Assembly (NCBI GenBank): GCA_947499725.1
Contig: CANMPK010000002.1
Location: forward strand, 248,001 to 312,000
Direction of reading: 5' to 3'
DNA: 64,000 bases
DNA from: an uncultured Paracoccaceae bacterium
Lineage (GTDB): Bacteria > Pseudomonadota > Alphaproteobacteria > Rhodobacterales > Rhodobacteraceae
The notes below the pieces were generated by a model. The model searched no databases, was not told the DNA's origin, and saw nothing but the letters and a program-made list of their open reading frames with translations. The stretch's first letter is position 1. Every line of letters begins with the position of its first letter. The position numbers and the translations under genes were made by a program. This document shows, one piece after another, positions 54,665 to 63,115 of this stretch.

Positions 54665-54687
54665 ACGGGCCGCGCGCCCGTTTTTTT
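54665..54687 (+). terminator. intrinsic terminator in the rimP leader (candidate attenuator)
   Basis: ACGGGC (54665-54670) pairs with GCCCGT (54676-54681), loop CGCGC, followed by seven T. The stem ends only 17 bases before the rimP ATG. Upstream GGCGCGC (54623-54629) can pair with GCGCGCC (54672-54678), which would break this stem, so an antiterminated state is possible. Confidence 0.7.
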
Positions 54688-54704
54688 GTGTTTGGACAAG
54701 ACTC

Positions 54705-55280
54705 ATGAGCAACATGATTGCGAAAGCTGCGATTGATCGCCGTCTCGCCGAGATTGTCTCCCCTATCATCGAAGATATGGGGTTCGAACTCGTACGTTTG
54801 CGGCTGCAGGGGGGTAAAACCAATACCCTTCAGATCATGGCAGAACGCCCCGAAGGCGGTATCGAAGTAGACGACTGCGCGCAGATCAGCAATGCGATCA
54901 GCGCGGTGTTGGATGTTGAAGATCCGCTTGTTGAATCCTATGTACTTGAGGTGGGCAGCCCGGGCATTGATCGCCCCCTGACACGCCTCAAGGATTTCGA
55001 GACATTCGAAGGCTATGACGCCAAAATCGAAACGTCGGAATTGATCGATGGCCAAAAGCGGTTTCGCGGCATTCTTGCCGGTGTCGAAAACGAAGAGGTC
55101 CTGATCAACATGGAACAAGGCACCATCGGTCTGCAATTTGACTGGCTGGCAGATGCCAAGCTGGTGCTGACCGACGAGCTGATTGCCGAAATGCTGAAAC
55201 AGCGCAAAGAGGCAGGCACTTTGAACGAAGATAAATTTGACGAGATCGAAACCGAATCCGGTTCTGAGGAGACTGAGTAA
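54705..55280 (+). CDS. rimP: RimP, ribosome maturation factor
   Basis: A 191-residue RimP needed for 30S maturation. The two-domain family is seen in the N-terminal [18 protein letters not shown] and the [12 protein letters not shown] block near residue 84-95; an acidic tail follows. Start ATG 54705 (a second ATG at 54714 also fits). nusA follows directly after the stop, as in most bacteria. Confidence 0.95.
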   Translation: MSNMIAKAAIDRRLAEIVSPIIEDMGFELVRLRLQGGKTNTLQIMAERPEGGIEVDDCAQISNAISAVLDVEDPLVESYVLEVGSPGIDRPLTRLKDFETFEGYDAKIETSELIDGQKRFRGILAGVENEEVLINMEQGTIGLQFDWLADAKLVLTDELIAEMLKQRKEAGTLNEDKFDEIETESGSEETE

Positions 55281-56903
55281 ATGGCAATTACCTCTGCAAA
55301 CCAGCTGGAGCTTCTGCAAACAGCCGAGGCCGTCGCCCGTGAAAAGATGATCGACCCGGGGTTGGTTGTTGAAGCGATGGAAGAATCTTTGGCGCGTGCG
55401 GCGAAATCCCGCTACGGCGCTGAAATGGACATCCGCGTGTCCATCGACCGCAAAACAGGTAAAGCAACCTTTACCCGTGTGCGCACAGTGGTTGAAGACG
55501 AAGAGCTGGAAAACTACCAAGCCGAATTCACAGTCGAGCAAGCCAAACAGTACATGGAAGATCCAGCTGTTGGCGACACGTACGTTGAAGAAATTCCACC
55601 AGTTGAACTGGGCCGTATCGCCGCTCAATCCGCGAAACAGGTTATCCTGCAAAAAGTACGCGAAGCAGAGCGTGATCGCCAGTACGAAGCCTTCAAAGAC
55701 AAGGCTGGCACAATCATCAATGGTGTTGTGAAGCGCGAAGAATACGGCAATGTGATCGTTGATCTGCAAGGCTATGGCGAAGCCATCCTGCGCCGCAACG
55801 AAAAGATCGGCCGCGAGGCATACCGCCCGAACGATCGTATTCGCTGCTACGTCAAAGACGTGCGCCGCGAAACACGTGGTCCACAAATCTTCCTGTCCCG
55901 TACAGCGCCAGAGTTCATGGCAGAGCTGTTCAAAATGGAAGTGCCTGAAATCTACGAAGGCATCATCGACATCAAAGCCGTGGCACGTGACCCTGGCTCT
56001 CGCGCGAAGATCGCGGTTCTGTCCACAGACGGTTCCATCGATCCTGTGGGTGCCTGCGTTGGTATGCGCGGCTCCCGCGTGCAGGCCGTTGTTAACGAGC
56101 TGCAAGGCGAGAAGATCGACATTATCCCTTGGAACGAAGACCAGCCAACATTCTTGGTGAACGCGCTGCAACCAGCCGAAGTCACCAAAGTTGTTCTGGA
56201 CGACGAAGCCGGTAAAATCGAAGTTGTTGTTCCAGAAGAGCAACTGTCTCTGGCGATTGGCCGTCGTGGTCAAAACGTACGTCTGGCATCCCAGCTGACG
56301 AACCTCGACATCGACATCATGACAGAAGCAGAGGAATCTGCACGCCGTCAGAAAGAATTCGAAGCGCGCACAAAACTGTTCGTGGATGCGCTGGATATCG
56401 ACGAATTCTTTGCACAGCTTCTGGTTTCCGAAGGTTTCGCGAACCTCGAAGAGGTTGCCTATGTTGAAATCGACGAACTGTTGGTCATCGACGGTGTGGA
56501 CGAAGGCACAGCTGGCGAATTGCAAGCACGTGCACGTGATCACTTGGAAGCCGCAGCCGCAGCCGCTCTCGAAGCAGCCCGTGCGCTGGGCGCCGAAGAC
56601 AGCCTGATTGGTTTCGAAGGTCTGACACCTCAGATGGTCGAAGCACTGGCAAAGGACGACGTGAAGTCTCTGGAAGATTTCGCAACCTGCGCCGATTGGG
56701 AACTGGCAGGCGGCTGGACAACAGTCGAAGGTCAGCGCGTCAAAGACGACGGCGTTCTGGAACCATTCGGCATCACGCTGGAACAAGCGCAGGACATGGT
56801 TATGACCGCACGCGTTGTTCTGGGTTGGGTTGATCCAGAAGAGCTGCTGGCAAATGCCGCAGAAGAAGACGGCGAAGCAGAAGAAGAAACAACAGAGGCG
56901 TAA
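55281..56903 (+). CDS. nusA: NusA, transcription elongation factor
   Basis: A 540-residue NusA. The N-terminal RNA-polymerase-binding domain is followed by S1 (about 135-200), KH1 and KH2 (GACVGMRGSRVQAV near 256; AIGRRGQNVRLA near 326), and two C-terminal acidic repeats up to residue 500, then an acidic tail of Glu. It modulates pausing, Rho termination and antitermination. rho (14.7 kb) is also in this window. It starts right after the rimP stop. Confidence 0.96.
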   Translation: MAITSANQLELLQTAEAVAREKMIDPGLVVEAMEESLARAAKSRYGAEMDIRVSIDRKTGKATFTRVRTVVEDEELENYQAEFTVEQAKQYMEDPAVGDTYVEEIPPVELGRIAAQSAKQVILQKVREAERDRQYEAFKDKAGTIINGVVKREEYGNVIVDLQGYGEAILRRNEKIGREAYRPNDRIRCYVKDVRRETRGPQIFLSRTAPEFMAELFKMEVPEIYEGIIDIKAVARDPGSRAKIAVLSTDGSIDPVGACVGMRGSRVQAVVNELQGEKIDIIPWNEDQPTFLVNALQPAEVTKVVLDDEAGKIEVVVPEEQLSLAIGRRGQNVRLASQLTNLDIDIMTEAEESARRQKEFEARTKLFVDALDIDEFFAQLLVSEGFANLEEVAYVEIDELLVIDGVDEGTAGELQARARDHLEAAAAAALEAARALGAEDSLIGFEGLTPQMVEALAKDDVKSLEDFATCADWELAGGWTTVEGQRVKDDGVLEPFGITLEQAQDMVMTARVVLGWVDPEELLANAAEEDGEAEEETTEA

Positions 56904-56927
56904 GCCTCTGCATAGGAAGACCGAAGC

Positions 56928-57560
56928 ATGGCGCGAGGCGGACAACAGAAAAACCGGGAAGATGGCCCGGAACGCAAATGTATCGCCACTGGCGAGACAC
57001 AGCCCAAGTATGGGCTGGTGCGTTTTGTTGTTGGCCCCGATGCCACGGTCTACCCCGATGTCATGGGCAAATTGCCTGGGCGCGGCATGTATGTTGCAGC
57101 AGATCGCAAAGCGATCACCAAAGCTGCAACCAAAGGCATGTTCACCCGTGCAGCCAAGGCGCAAGTCAACGCGCCGGCCACTCTGGCCGATGACGTCGAA
57201 ACCCAGCTCGCGCGCCGCGTGGTTGATCTGATCAGCTTGGCACGCAAGTCCGGTGACGCCGTGACGGGCTACGAAAAAGTAAAGGACTGGCTCTCTAAAG
57301 AGGTGGCCGAAGTTCTCATTCAAGCTGCGGACGGTTCCGGTCGCGGCAAGACAAAACTCAGTACGCCACACTATGGCAGCTACATCGGTTGGCTTACAAC
57401 CGAAGAGCTTGGTTTGGCATTTGGACGACAAAACGTAGTTCACGGGGCGCTTGCGTCTGGCGGACTCACGAAAAGAGTTGTAGAGGAAGCCCAAAGACTA
57501 AAGGGCGTACGCGAAATCACGGCGGCAGGGGTCGTCGGAAAGGGTAAGACAGCTACATGA
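56928..57560 (+). CDS. YlxR/DUF448 RNA-binding protein with L7Ae-like C-terminal domain
   Basis: A 210-residue protein. The N-terminal YlxR domain (about 12-90: [20 protein letters not shown] and [11 protein letters not shown]) precedes an L7Ae-like part (about 95-190: [20 protein letters not shown] and [15 protein letters not shown]), fused as in many alphaproteobacteria; these are separate genes in Firmicutes. Position between nusA and infB is conserved. Overlaps infB by 4 bases. Confidence 0.9.
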   Translation: MARGGQQKNREDGPERKCIATGETQPKYGLVRFVVGPDATVYPDVMGKLPGRGMYVAADRKAITKAATKGMFTRAAKAQVNAPATLADDVETQLARRVVDLISLARKSGDAVTGYEKVKDWLSKEVAEVLIQAADGSGRGKTKLSTPHYGSYIGWLTTEELGLAFGRQNVVHGALASGGLTKRVVEEAQRLKGVREITAAGVVGKGKTAT

Positions 57561-60058
57561 GCGATAACGACGGTAAAAAGACTCTGGGTCTGCGTGGCGC
57601 AGGCGGGCGTCCGGGTAATGTGAAGCAAAGCTTTAGCCATGGCCGGACCAAAAACGTCGTGGTGGAGACCAAGCGCAAGCGCGTTGTGGTGCCAAAACCA
57701 GGCGCAGCGAAACCAGCCGGCGGCGGTCAGCCAGGCGGTGACCCGTCCAAACGTCCGGGCGGTATTACTGATGCGGAAATGGCGCGTCGTCTGAAGGCTC
57801 TGCAAGCGGCGAAAGCCCGCGAAGCCGAAGACGCGGAACGCCGCGCTCAGGAAGAAAAAGCACGCGAAGAAGACCGCAAGCGTCGTCGCGCCGAGGCGGA
57901 AGCCAAAGAGCGTGAGCAACGCGAAGCGGAACAGCGCGCGAAAGAAAAAGCCGAAGCGGAAGAACGCAAAAAAGCCGAAGCCGCGGAAGCTGCCAAGCGC
58001 GCTGCTGCGGAAGCGGCTGCTGCGAAAACTGCGCCTGCACCAAAATCCGAAGAGAAACCTCGTCGTGATTTGTCTGGCAAGCCAGCACCAGCGCCAACAC
58101 CGCGCAAATCTGACCGTGAACGCGAACAGCGCGGCAACCGCCGTGGCCAAGACGATGGTCGTCGTTCCGGTAAGCTGACACTCAGCCAAGCGACAGGTGG
58201 TGCCGGTGGGCGTCAAAAGTCCATGGCAGCCATGAAGCGTAAGCAAGAGCGTGCGCGTCAAAAAGCGATGGGTGGCTCTGTAGAGCGCGAAAAGGTAATC
58301 CGTGACGTTCAGCTGCCAGAGGCAATTGTTGTCTCCGAGCTGGCGAACCGTATGGCAGAACGTGTTGCAGACGTCGTTAAGGCTCTGATGAACATGGGCA
58401 TGATGGTGACGCAAAACCAAACTATCGACGCCGACACCGCGGAACTGATCATCGAAGAATTCGGCCACAAAGTGGTACGTGTTTCTGACTCTGATGTTGA
58501 AGACGTTATTCAAGATGTCGAAGACAAAGACGATGACCTGCAATCTCGCCCACCAGTGATCACAATCATGGGTCACGTTGACCACGGTAAAACATCCCTT
58601 CTGGATGCGATCCGTGACGCGAAAGTGGTGTCCGGCGAAGCCGGCGGTATCACGCAGCACATCGGTGCGTATCAGGTTGTCACAGAAAGCGGCACAACGC
58701 TGTCCTTCCTCGATACACCAGGTCACGCGGCCTTCACCTCTATGCGCTCTCGTGGTGCTCAGGTAACGGATATCGTTGTTCTGGTTGTGGCGGCGGATGA
58801 CTCTGTCATGCCGCAAACCATCGAAGCGATTAACCACGCGAAAGCGGCCGAAGTGCCAATGATCGTGGCGATCAACAAATGCGACAAGCCAGCGGCTGAT
58901 CCCAACAAAGTGCGTGCAGAGCTTCTGCAACACGAAGTGATCGTGGAAGCCATGTCTGGTGAAGTGCAAGACGTTGAAGTCTCTGCTGTCACAGGCCAAG
59001 GCCTCGACGAGCTGCTTGAAGCGATTGCGCTGCAGTCTGAAATCTTGGAACTAAAAGCCAACCCAGATCGCGCCGCCGAAGGTGCCGTGATCGAAGCACA
59101 GCTTGACGTGGGCCGCGGTCCAGTTGCGACAGTTCTGGTTCAAAAGGGTACGTTGCGCCAAGGCGATATCTTCGTTGTGGGTGAGCAGTACGGTAAGGTT
59201 CGTGCGCTGATCAACGACAAAGGCGAGCGCGTTGCCGAAGCTGGCCCATCTGTTCCAGTCGAAGTTCTGGGCCTGAACGGCACACCAGAAGCAGGCGACG
59301 TTCTGAACGTGACAGAAACCGATGCGCAGGCGCGTGAAATCGCGGAATACCGTGAAAAAGCCGCCAAAGATAAGCGCGCAGCAGCTGGCGCAGCGACAAC
59401 GCTGGAACAGCTGATGCAAAAGGCGAAAGACGACGAAGACGTCTCCGAGCTGCCTATCCTTGTTAAGGCTGACGTGCAGGGTTCTGCAGAAGCCATCGTT
59501 CAGGCGATGGAAAAAATCGGCAACAACGAAGTGCGCGTTCGCGTTCTGCACTCCGGCGTTGGCGCGATCACAGAATCCGACATCGGCTTGGCCGAAGCGT
59601 CCGGTGCGCCGGTTATGGGCTTTAACGTCCGTGCCAACGCTTCCGCACGGAACACAGCCAACCAAAAAGGCGTCGAGATCCGCTACTACTCTGTGATCTA
59701 CGATCTTGTGGATGATGTGAAAGCAGCGGCCTCTGGTCTGTTGTCTGCGGAAATCAAAGAGAACTTCATCGGCTATGCCAACATCAAGGATGTCTTCAAG
59801 GTATCCAACGTTGGTAAGGTTGCGGGCTGTCTGGTCACCGAAGGTGTGGCACGCCGCTCTGCGGGTGTACGCCTGCTGCGCGACAACGTGGTTATCCACG
59901 AAGGCACGCTGAAAACGCTGAAACGCTTCAAAGACGAAGTGCCGGAAGTTCAGTCTGGTCAAGAATGCGGTATGGCGTTCGAAAACTACGACGATATCCG
60001 CGCAGGCGACGTGATCGAGATCTTCGAGCGCGAAGAAGTTGAACGTAAGCTGGACTAA
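57557..60058 (+). CDS. infB: InfB, translation initiation factor IF-2
   Basis: An 833-residue GTPase that places initiator tRNA on the 30S subunit. After a basic, disordered Lys/Glu/Ala-rich N-terminal region (about 60-220, predicted coiled coil), the G domain carries GHVDHGKT at 339-346, DTPGH and NKCD; domains II-IV follow with [10 protein letters not shown] near the end. The low-complexity segment explains long meaningless frames on the opposite strand. Confidence 0.97.
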   Translation: MSDNDGKKTLGLRGAGGRPGNVKQSFSHGRTKNVVVETKRKRVVVPKPGAAKPAGGGQPGGDPSKRPGGITDAEMARRLKALQAAKAREAEDAERRAQEEKAREEDRKRRRAEAEAKEREQREAEQRAKEKAEAEERKKAEAAEAAKRAAAEAAAAKTAPAPKSEEKPRRDLSGKPAPAPTPRKSDREREQRGNRRGQDDGRRSGKLTLSQATGGAGGRQKSMAAMKRKQERARQKAMGGSVEREKVIRDVQLPEAIVVSELANRMAERVADVVKALMNMGMMVTQNQTIDADTAELIIEEFGHKVVRVSDSDVEDVIQDVEDKDDDLQSRPPVITIMGHVDHGKTSLLDAIRDAKVVSGEAGGITQHIGAYQVVTESGTTLSFLDTPGHAAFTSMRSRGAQVTDIVVLVVAADDSVMPQTIEAINHAKAAEVPMIVAINKCDKPAADPNKVRAELLQHEVIVEAMSGEVQDVEVSAVTGQGLDELLEAIALQSEILELKANPDRAAEGAVIEAQLDVGRGPVATVLVQKGTLRQGDIFVVGEQYGKVRALINDKGERVAEAGPSVPVEVLGLNGTPEAGDVLNVTETDAQAREIAEYREKAAKDKRAAAGAATTLEQLMQKAKDDEDVSELPILVKADVQGSAEAIVQAMEKIGNNEVRVRVLHSGVGAITESDIGLAEASGAPVMGFNVRANASARNTANQKGVEIRYYSVIYDLVDDVKAAASGLLSAEIKENFIGYANIKDVFKVSNVGKVAGCLVTEGVARRSAGVRLLRDNVVIHEGTLKTLKRFKDEVPEVQSGQECGMAFENYDDIRAGDVIEIFEREEVERKLD

Positions 60059-60098
60059 TCTCCAGCTTGCGGGCCACCCGCCAGCAACGAGAAATTAA

Positions 60099-60134
60099 AA
60101 AACGCCGCGTCCTACTGGATGCGGCGTTTTTTTG
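60099..60134. terminator. bidirectional intrinsic terminator after infB
   Basis: AACGCCGC (60101-60108) pairs with GCGGCGTT (60121-60128), 12-base loop, T run on plus, and a T run on the minus strand as well. It serves infB and probably the minus-strand 40-residue gene. Confidence 0.87.
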
Positions 60135-60182
60135 AGGTGGTCGTGTTTATCTTGGCTGGATCACTGATCCAAATCCCAAAGA

Positions 60183-60305
60183 TTATACAGGTTTACCCTG
60201 ATAAACTTTGTCGCCGTCACGAACCTGCATTAGGCCGTTTGGCAGTACTTTCACGAGAAAGCCTTGAACCGAGATATATCGTCCGAGCATTACCGTCTTA
60301 ATCAT
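60183..60305 (-). CDS. small protein, 40 residues
   Basis: Starts at ATG 60305 with GGGGGA 7 bases before it and ends at TAA 60183-60185. The protein begins MIKTVMLGRYISVQGFLVKV and ends with QVRDGDKVYQGKPV: basic, with no signal peptide or membrane segment. It lies in the gap between infB and mutT, with the infB terminator downstream on minus. The good ribosome site and balanced composition make it likely real. I believe similar short proteins occur in other Rhodobacterales, from memory only. Function unknown. Confidence 0.7.
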   Translation of the reverse strand: MIKTVMLGRYISVQGFLVKVLPNGLMQVRDGDKVYQGKPV

Positions 60306-60381
60306 GTCTTATCCCCCAGACCGATTATTGCGTGAGTGTCTTCGATGACGATGATACGTCATCTAATCTTTACATAAAGTT

Positions 60382-60429
60382 AAATTTCGCCTCAGCCAAA
60401 GCAAATATGGCAAAAAAGTGGCGAAATTT
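60382..60429. repeat. inverted repeat in the mutT downstream region
   Basis: Perfect 10-base arms AAATTTCGCC (60382-60391) and GGCGAAATTT (60420-60429) surround 28 bases that contain a smaller GCCA/TGGC pair. It lies between the mutT stop and the 40-residue gene. It could be a mutT transcript-end hairpin or an operator for the small gene; no T run follows on minus. Confidence 0.6.
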
Positions 60430-60446
60430 TTGACCAAATGAAAACT

Positions 60447-60845
60447 TTAAAGCCAGTCACGTATGATCGGGATCAATGGAATGTCCGCCGGCGGCATCGG
60501 AAAATCGCGAAAATCCTTTGGATAAACCCACTTAAGCGTCTGTCCTTCGCGCGCAATCGGCGTGCCTTCCCATTTGCGGCAAGCAAACAGGGGCATCAAC
60601 AAGTGGAACTTTTCATAGGTATGAGACGCAAAGGTCAGCGGCGCAAGGCAGCTTTCCCACGTATTGATGCCCAATTCTTCCTCAAGTTCTCGAATCAAGG
60701 CGACTTCAGGCGTCTCACCGTCTTCGATTTTACCGCCAGGAAATTCCCACAGCCCTGCCATGGATTTCCCTTCAGGACGTTGTGCCAGCAGCACACGCCC
60801 GTCCCGATCAATCAGCGCAACGGCTGAAACCAAAACTGTCTTCAT
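60447..60845 (-). CDS. mutT: MutT, 8-oxo-dGTP diphosphatase
   Basis: A 132-residue NUDIX enzyme. Nudix box GGKIEDGETPEVALIRELEE followed by ELGI, an N-terminal VSAVALIDRDGRVLLAQRPE and WEFPGGK match MutT. It removes 8-oxo-dGTP from the nucleotide pool. It is third in ppiC-argJ-mutT; 16 bases separate it from argJ. Third NUDIX gene of the window. Confidence 0.92.
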   Translation of the reverse strand: MKTVLVSAVALIDRDGRVLLAQRPEGKSMAGLWEFPGGKIEDGETPEVALIRELEEELGINTWESCLAPLTFASHTYEKFHLLMPLFACRKWEGTPIAREGQTLKWVYPKDFRDFPMPPADIPLIPIIRDWL

Positions 60846-60861
60846 AACCTCTGCCTCGCGC

Positions 60862-62091
60862 TTAAGAACGGTAGTCCGCGTTGATGGTGATATAGCCGTG
60901 CGTCAGATCACAGGTCCACACAGTGGCTGTCCCCTCACCCAAGCCAAGATCAACGCTCAGCACCAGCTCTTGCTGCGTCATATAGGCCGCGCCAGCCTCC
61001 TCGGTGTAGCTTTCCGCCACCCAGCCTTTTTCGGCCACCAGCACATGGCCAAAACAAATGCGCAAAAGATCACGATCCGCAGGGGCGCCGGACTTTCCGA
61101 TCGCCATGACCACACGGCCCCAGTTCGGATCTTCACCCGCAATCGCGGTCTTCACCAATGGGGAATTGGCAATCGCCAAAGCATGGGTGCGCGCATCCGC
61201 ATCATTGGTCGCGCCAGTGACCTGAACCTCTACAAACTTCGTTGCGCCCTCACCATCGCGCACAACCAGATGCGACAGCTCTAGCATCACCTTGTGCAAT
61301 GCATCCGCAAAAACACCTGTAGCCTCTGTCACCTCAACACCAGACGCACCTGTCGCGCCCAACAGCAGCGTGTCAGATGTCGACGTATCCGTATCCACGG
61401 TGATGCAGTTAAACGTCTTGTCCGTCAGTCCAGACAGCATGGTTTGCAGCACCTCACGCGACACTTTCGCATCGGTGAAAATATACACCAGCATCGTCGC
61501 CATATCCGGCGCGATCATGCCAGAGCCTTTGGCAATCCCTGCGATGGTCACAGGCTTACCGTCAATCTCCACAACGGCAGAGGCACCCTTGGCAAAGGTG
61601 TCCGTCGTCATGATTGCCTGCGCCGCATCCTCGATGCCGTCTTCAGACAAGCCTTCCACCAACTCGCCAATCTTAGACGTGATCTTATCATGCGGCAGAC
61701 GCTCACCGATCACACCGGTGGACGAGGTAAACACCCGCTCCTCCGGCAGACCAGTCGCACCCGCAACCGCGGCGCAAATCGCCTCAACAGAGCCTTCCCC
61801 AGCGCGTCCAGTGAACGCGTTAGAGTTGCCCGAGTTGATGATAAACGCCGCGCCTTGATCGCTATCGACACCCACCTTGGCCTGACAATCCAGCACATTG
61901 GCGGATCGGGTCGAGGATTTGGTGAAAACCCCTGCAACCGTACTGCCTGGCGCAAGCTGCATCAGGGTCACATCCTTGCGTCCCTGATATTTCACACCCG
62001 CAGCCACAGCCGCAAAAGAAACGCCCTGTACAACAGGCAAATCTGGAAAGCCCGCTGGGGCCAGCGGTGAAACAGTGTCGATGGTAGCCAA
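60862..62091 (-). CDS. argJ: ArgJ, glutamate N-acetyltransferase / ornithine acetyltransferase
   Basis: A 409-residue self-cleaving enzyme that transfers the acetyl group from N-acetylornithine to glutamate. The autocleavage/nucleophile Thr is in GSGMIAPDMATML (Thr 199); FNCITVDTDTSTSD is a second signature. The start is TTG at 62091: GGAG sits 7 bases before it inside the ppiC end, and only 1 base separates it from the ppiC stop. Confidence 0.95.
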   Translation of the reverse strand: MATIDTVSPLAPAGFPDLPVVQGVSFAAVAAGVKYQGRKDVTLMQLAPGSTVAGVFTKSSTRSANVLDCQAKVGVDSDQGAAFIINSGNSNAFTGRAGEGSVEAICAAVAGATGLPEERVFTSSTGVIGERLPHDKITSKIGELVEGLSEDGIEDAAQAIMTTDTFAKGASAVVEIDGKPVTIAGIAKGSGMIAPDMATMLVYIFTDAKVSREVLQTMLSGLTDKTFNCITVDTDTSTSDTLLLGATGASGVEVTEATGVFADALHKVMLELSHLVVRDGEGATKFVEVQVTGATNDADARTHALAIANSPLVKTAIAGEDPNWGRVVMAIGKSGAPADRDLLRICFGHVLVAEKGWVAESYTEEAGAAYMTQQELVLSVDLGLGEGTATVWTCDLTHGYITINADYRS

Positions 62092-62092
62092 A

Positions 62093-62944
62093 TCAGTTCT
62101 CCAGAAGATCTGTGTTTGTCAGCAGCGCTGGGTCGATACCTTCAGATGCCGTCTTATCAACATCCGCAATCTCCGTCAGACGCGCCACTTCAGCGTCCAC
62201 AACATTGCGCTGCACTTCACCAACGATCTCGCCGCGCACGGCATCCAAAGCAGGCGCATCTTGCTTGCGGGAATCGTTCAGTTTGATCACGTGCCAGCCG
62301 AACTGTGTTTGCACAGGATCAGACACAGTGCCCACTTCCATGTTCACAACCGCACCTTCAAATTCTGGCACCATCTGACCCGGACCAAACCAGCCCAGCT
62401 CGCCGCCATTCGGGCCGGACGGACCTGTGGATTTAGTCTTCGCGGTTTCCGCAAAATCCGCGCCATCGCGAATTTCCTGCGTGATCGCCATCGCTTCTTC
62501 TTCTGTCGGAACAAGAATATGTGATGCATTAAATTCAGGAGTGCCTTCAAAATCAGCATAACGCGCATCGTAAGCCGCTTGGATCGCCTCGTCGGTCACC
62601 TTCGCGTCGATGATCTCACGCATCACTTCTGCGGAAATCAACGCCAGTTCCATGTTCTCCAGCGCCAGTTCAACGCGCTTAGGTGTGTCGCCACCAAAGG
62701 TGCCCGCCAGCATCGTCTGCTGCACCAATTGATCCAGAATACCGTTAAAAAGAACGTCCGCAGGCAGCTGTTGGTACTGCGGGTCCAATGTCTCACGCAC
62801 GGCAACCATCTGGCCCAAAGTGATTTCTGTACCGTTCACTGTAGCAACCACAGTTTCCGCGTTTGGCGAATCGTCCGCAAAGGCTGGTGTAGACAATACG
62901 AGCGCAACCGCTGTGCCACGCAGAAAATTGAATGTTTTTGACAT
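62093..62944 (-). CDS. PpiC-type (parvulin) peptidyl-prolyl isomerase, exported
   Basis: A 283-residue protein with a signal peptide (about 1-23, ending STPAFA). The parvulin domain (about 135-230) shows ASHILVPTEEEAMAI, SGPNGGELGWFGPGQMVPEF and GWHVIKLND. It should help fold periplasmic or outer-membrane proteins, like SurA/PrsA. Start ATG 62944 is chosen because AAGGA precedes it and the signal peptide starts there; an upstream frame is longer. It is divergent from secA. Confidence 0.92.
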   Translation of the reverse strand: MSKTFNFLRGTAVALVLSTPAFADDSPNAETVVATVNGTEITLGQMVAVRETLDPQYQQLPADVLFNGILDQLVQQTMLAGTFGGDTPKRVELALENMELALISAEVMREIIDAKVTDEAIQAAYDARYADFEGTPEFNASHILVPTEEEAMAITQEIRDGADFAETAKTKSTGPSGPNGGELGWFGPGQMVPEFEGAVVNMEVGTVSDPVQTQFGWHVIKLNDSRKQDAPALDAVRGEIVGEVQRNVVDAEVARLTEIADVDKTASEGIDPALLTNTDLLEN

Positions 62945-63115
62945 TGTTTCGTCCTTGGTTGAAGCCGCAGTCGCTGGCGACGTTGACACTGTTATATAGG
63001 CCCCTTACATCGCTTTGAGGCCGTTGCAAAAGTTATTTGCCCTGTTTGTAGGAGCAGGTGGCAGAACGAGCAAGCACAAGCGGCACAAGAATACGTCAAC
63101 AAAGGACATAAGCAG

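Noticed and set aside
54615-57494. Very long open frame on minus opposite rimP, nusA and ylxR
   Set aside because: It is the shadow of three well-supported plus-strand genes. Its composition (Phe, Cys and His rich) and lack of any domain show it is not a protein.
57779-58280. Low-complexity Glu/Lys/Ala/Arg codon repeats in infB
   Set aside because: Ordinary disordered N-terminal region of alphaproteobacterial IF-2; not a separate repeat element.
57440-58999. Long open frame on minus opposite infB
   Set aside because: Caused by the repetitive Lys/Glu/Ala codons of the IF-2 N-terminal region; no ribosome site and no recognisable protein.
60247-60264. parS-like TTTCACGAGAAA
   Set aside because: Matches only about 11 of 16 consensus bases and lies in the codons of the 40-residue gene; unlikely to bind ParB.
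60119-60301. 60-residue open frame on plus after infB
   Set aside because: Begins within the infB terminator and lies opposite the better-supported 40-residue minus gene, which has a ribosome site.
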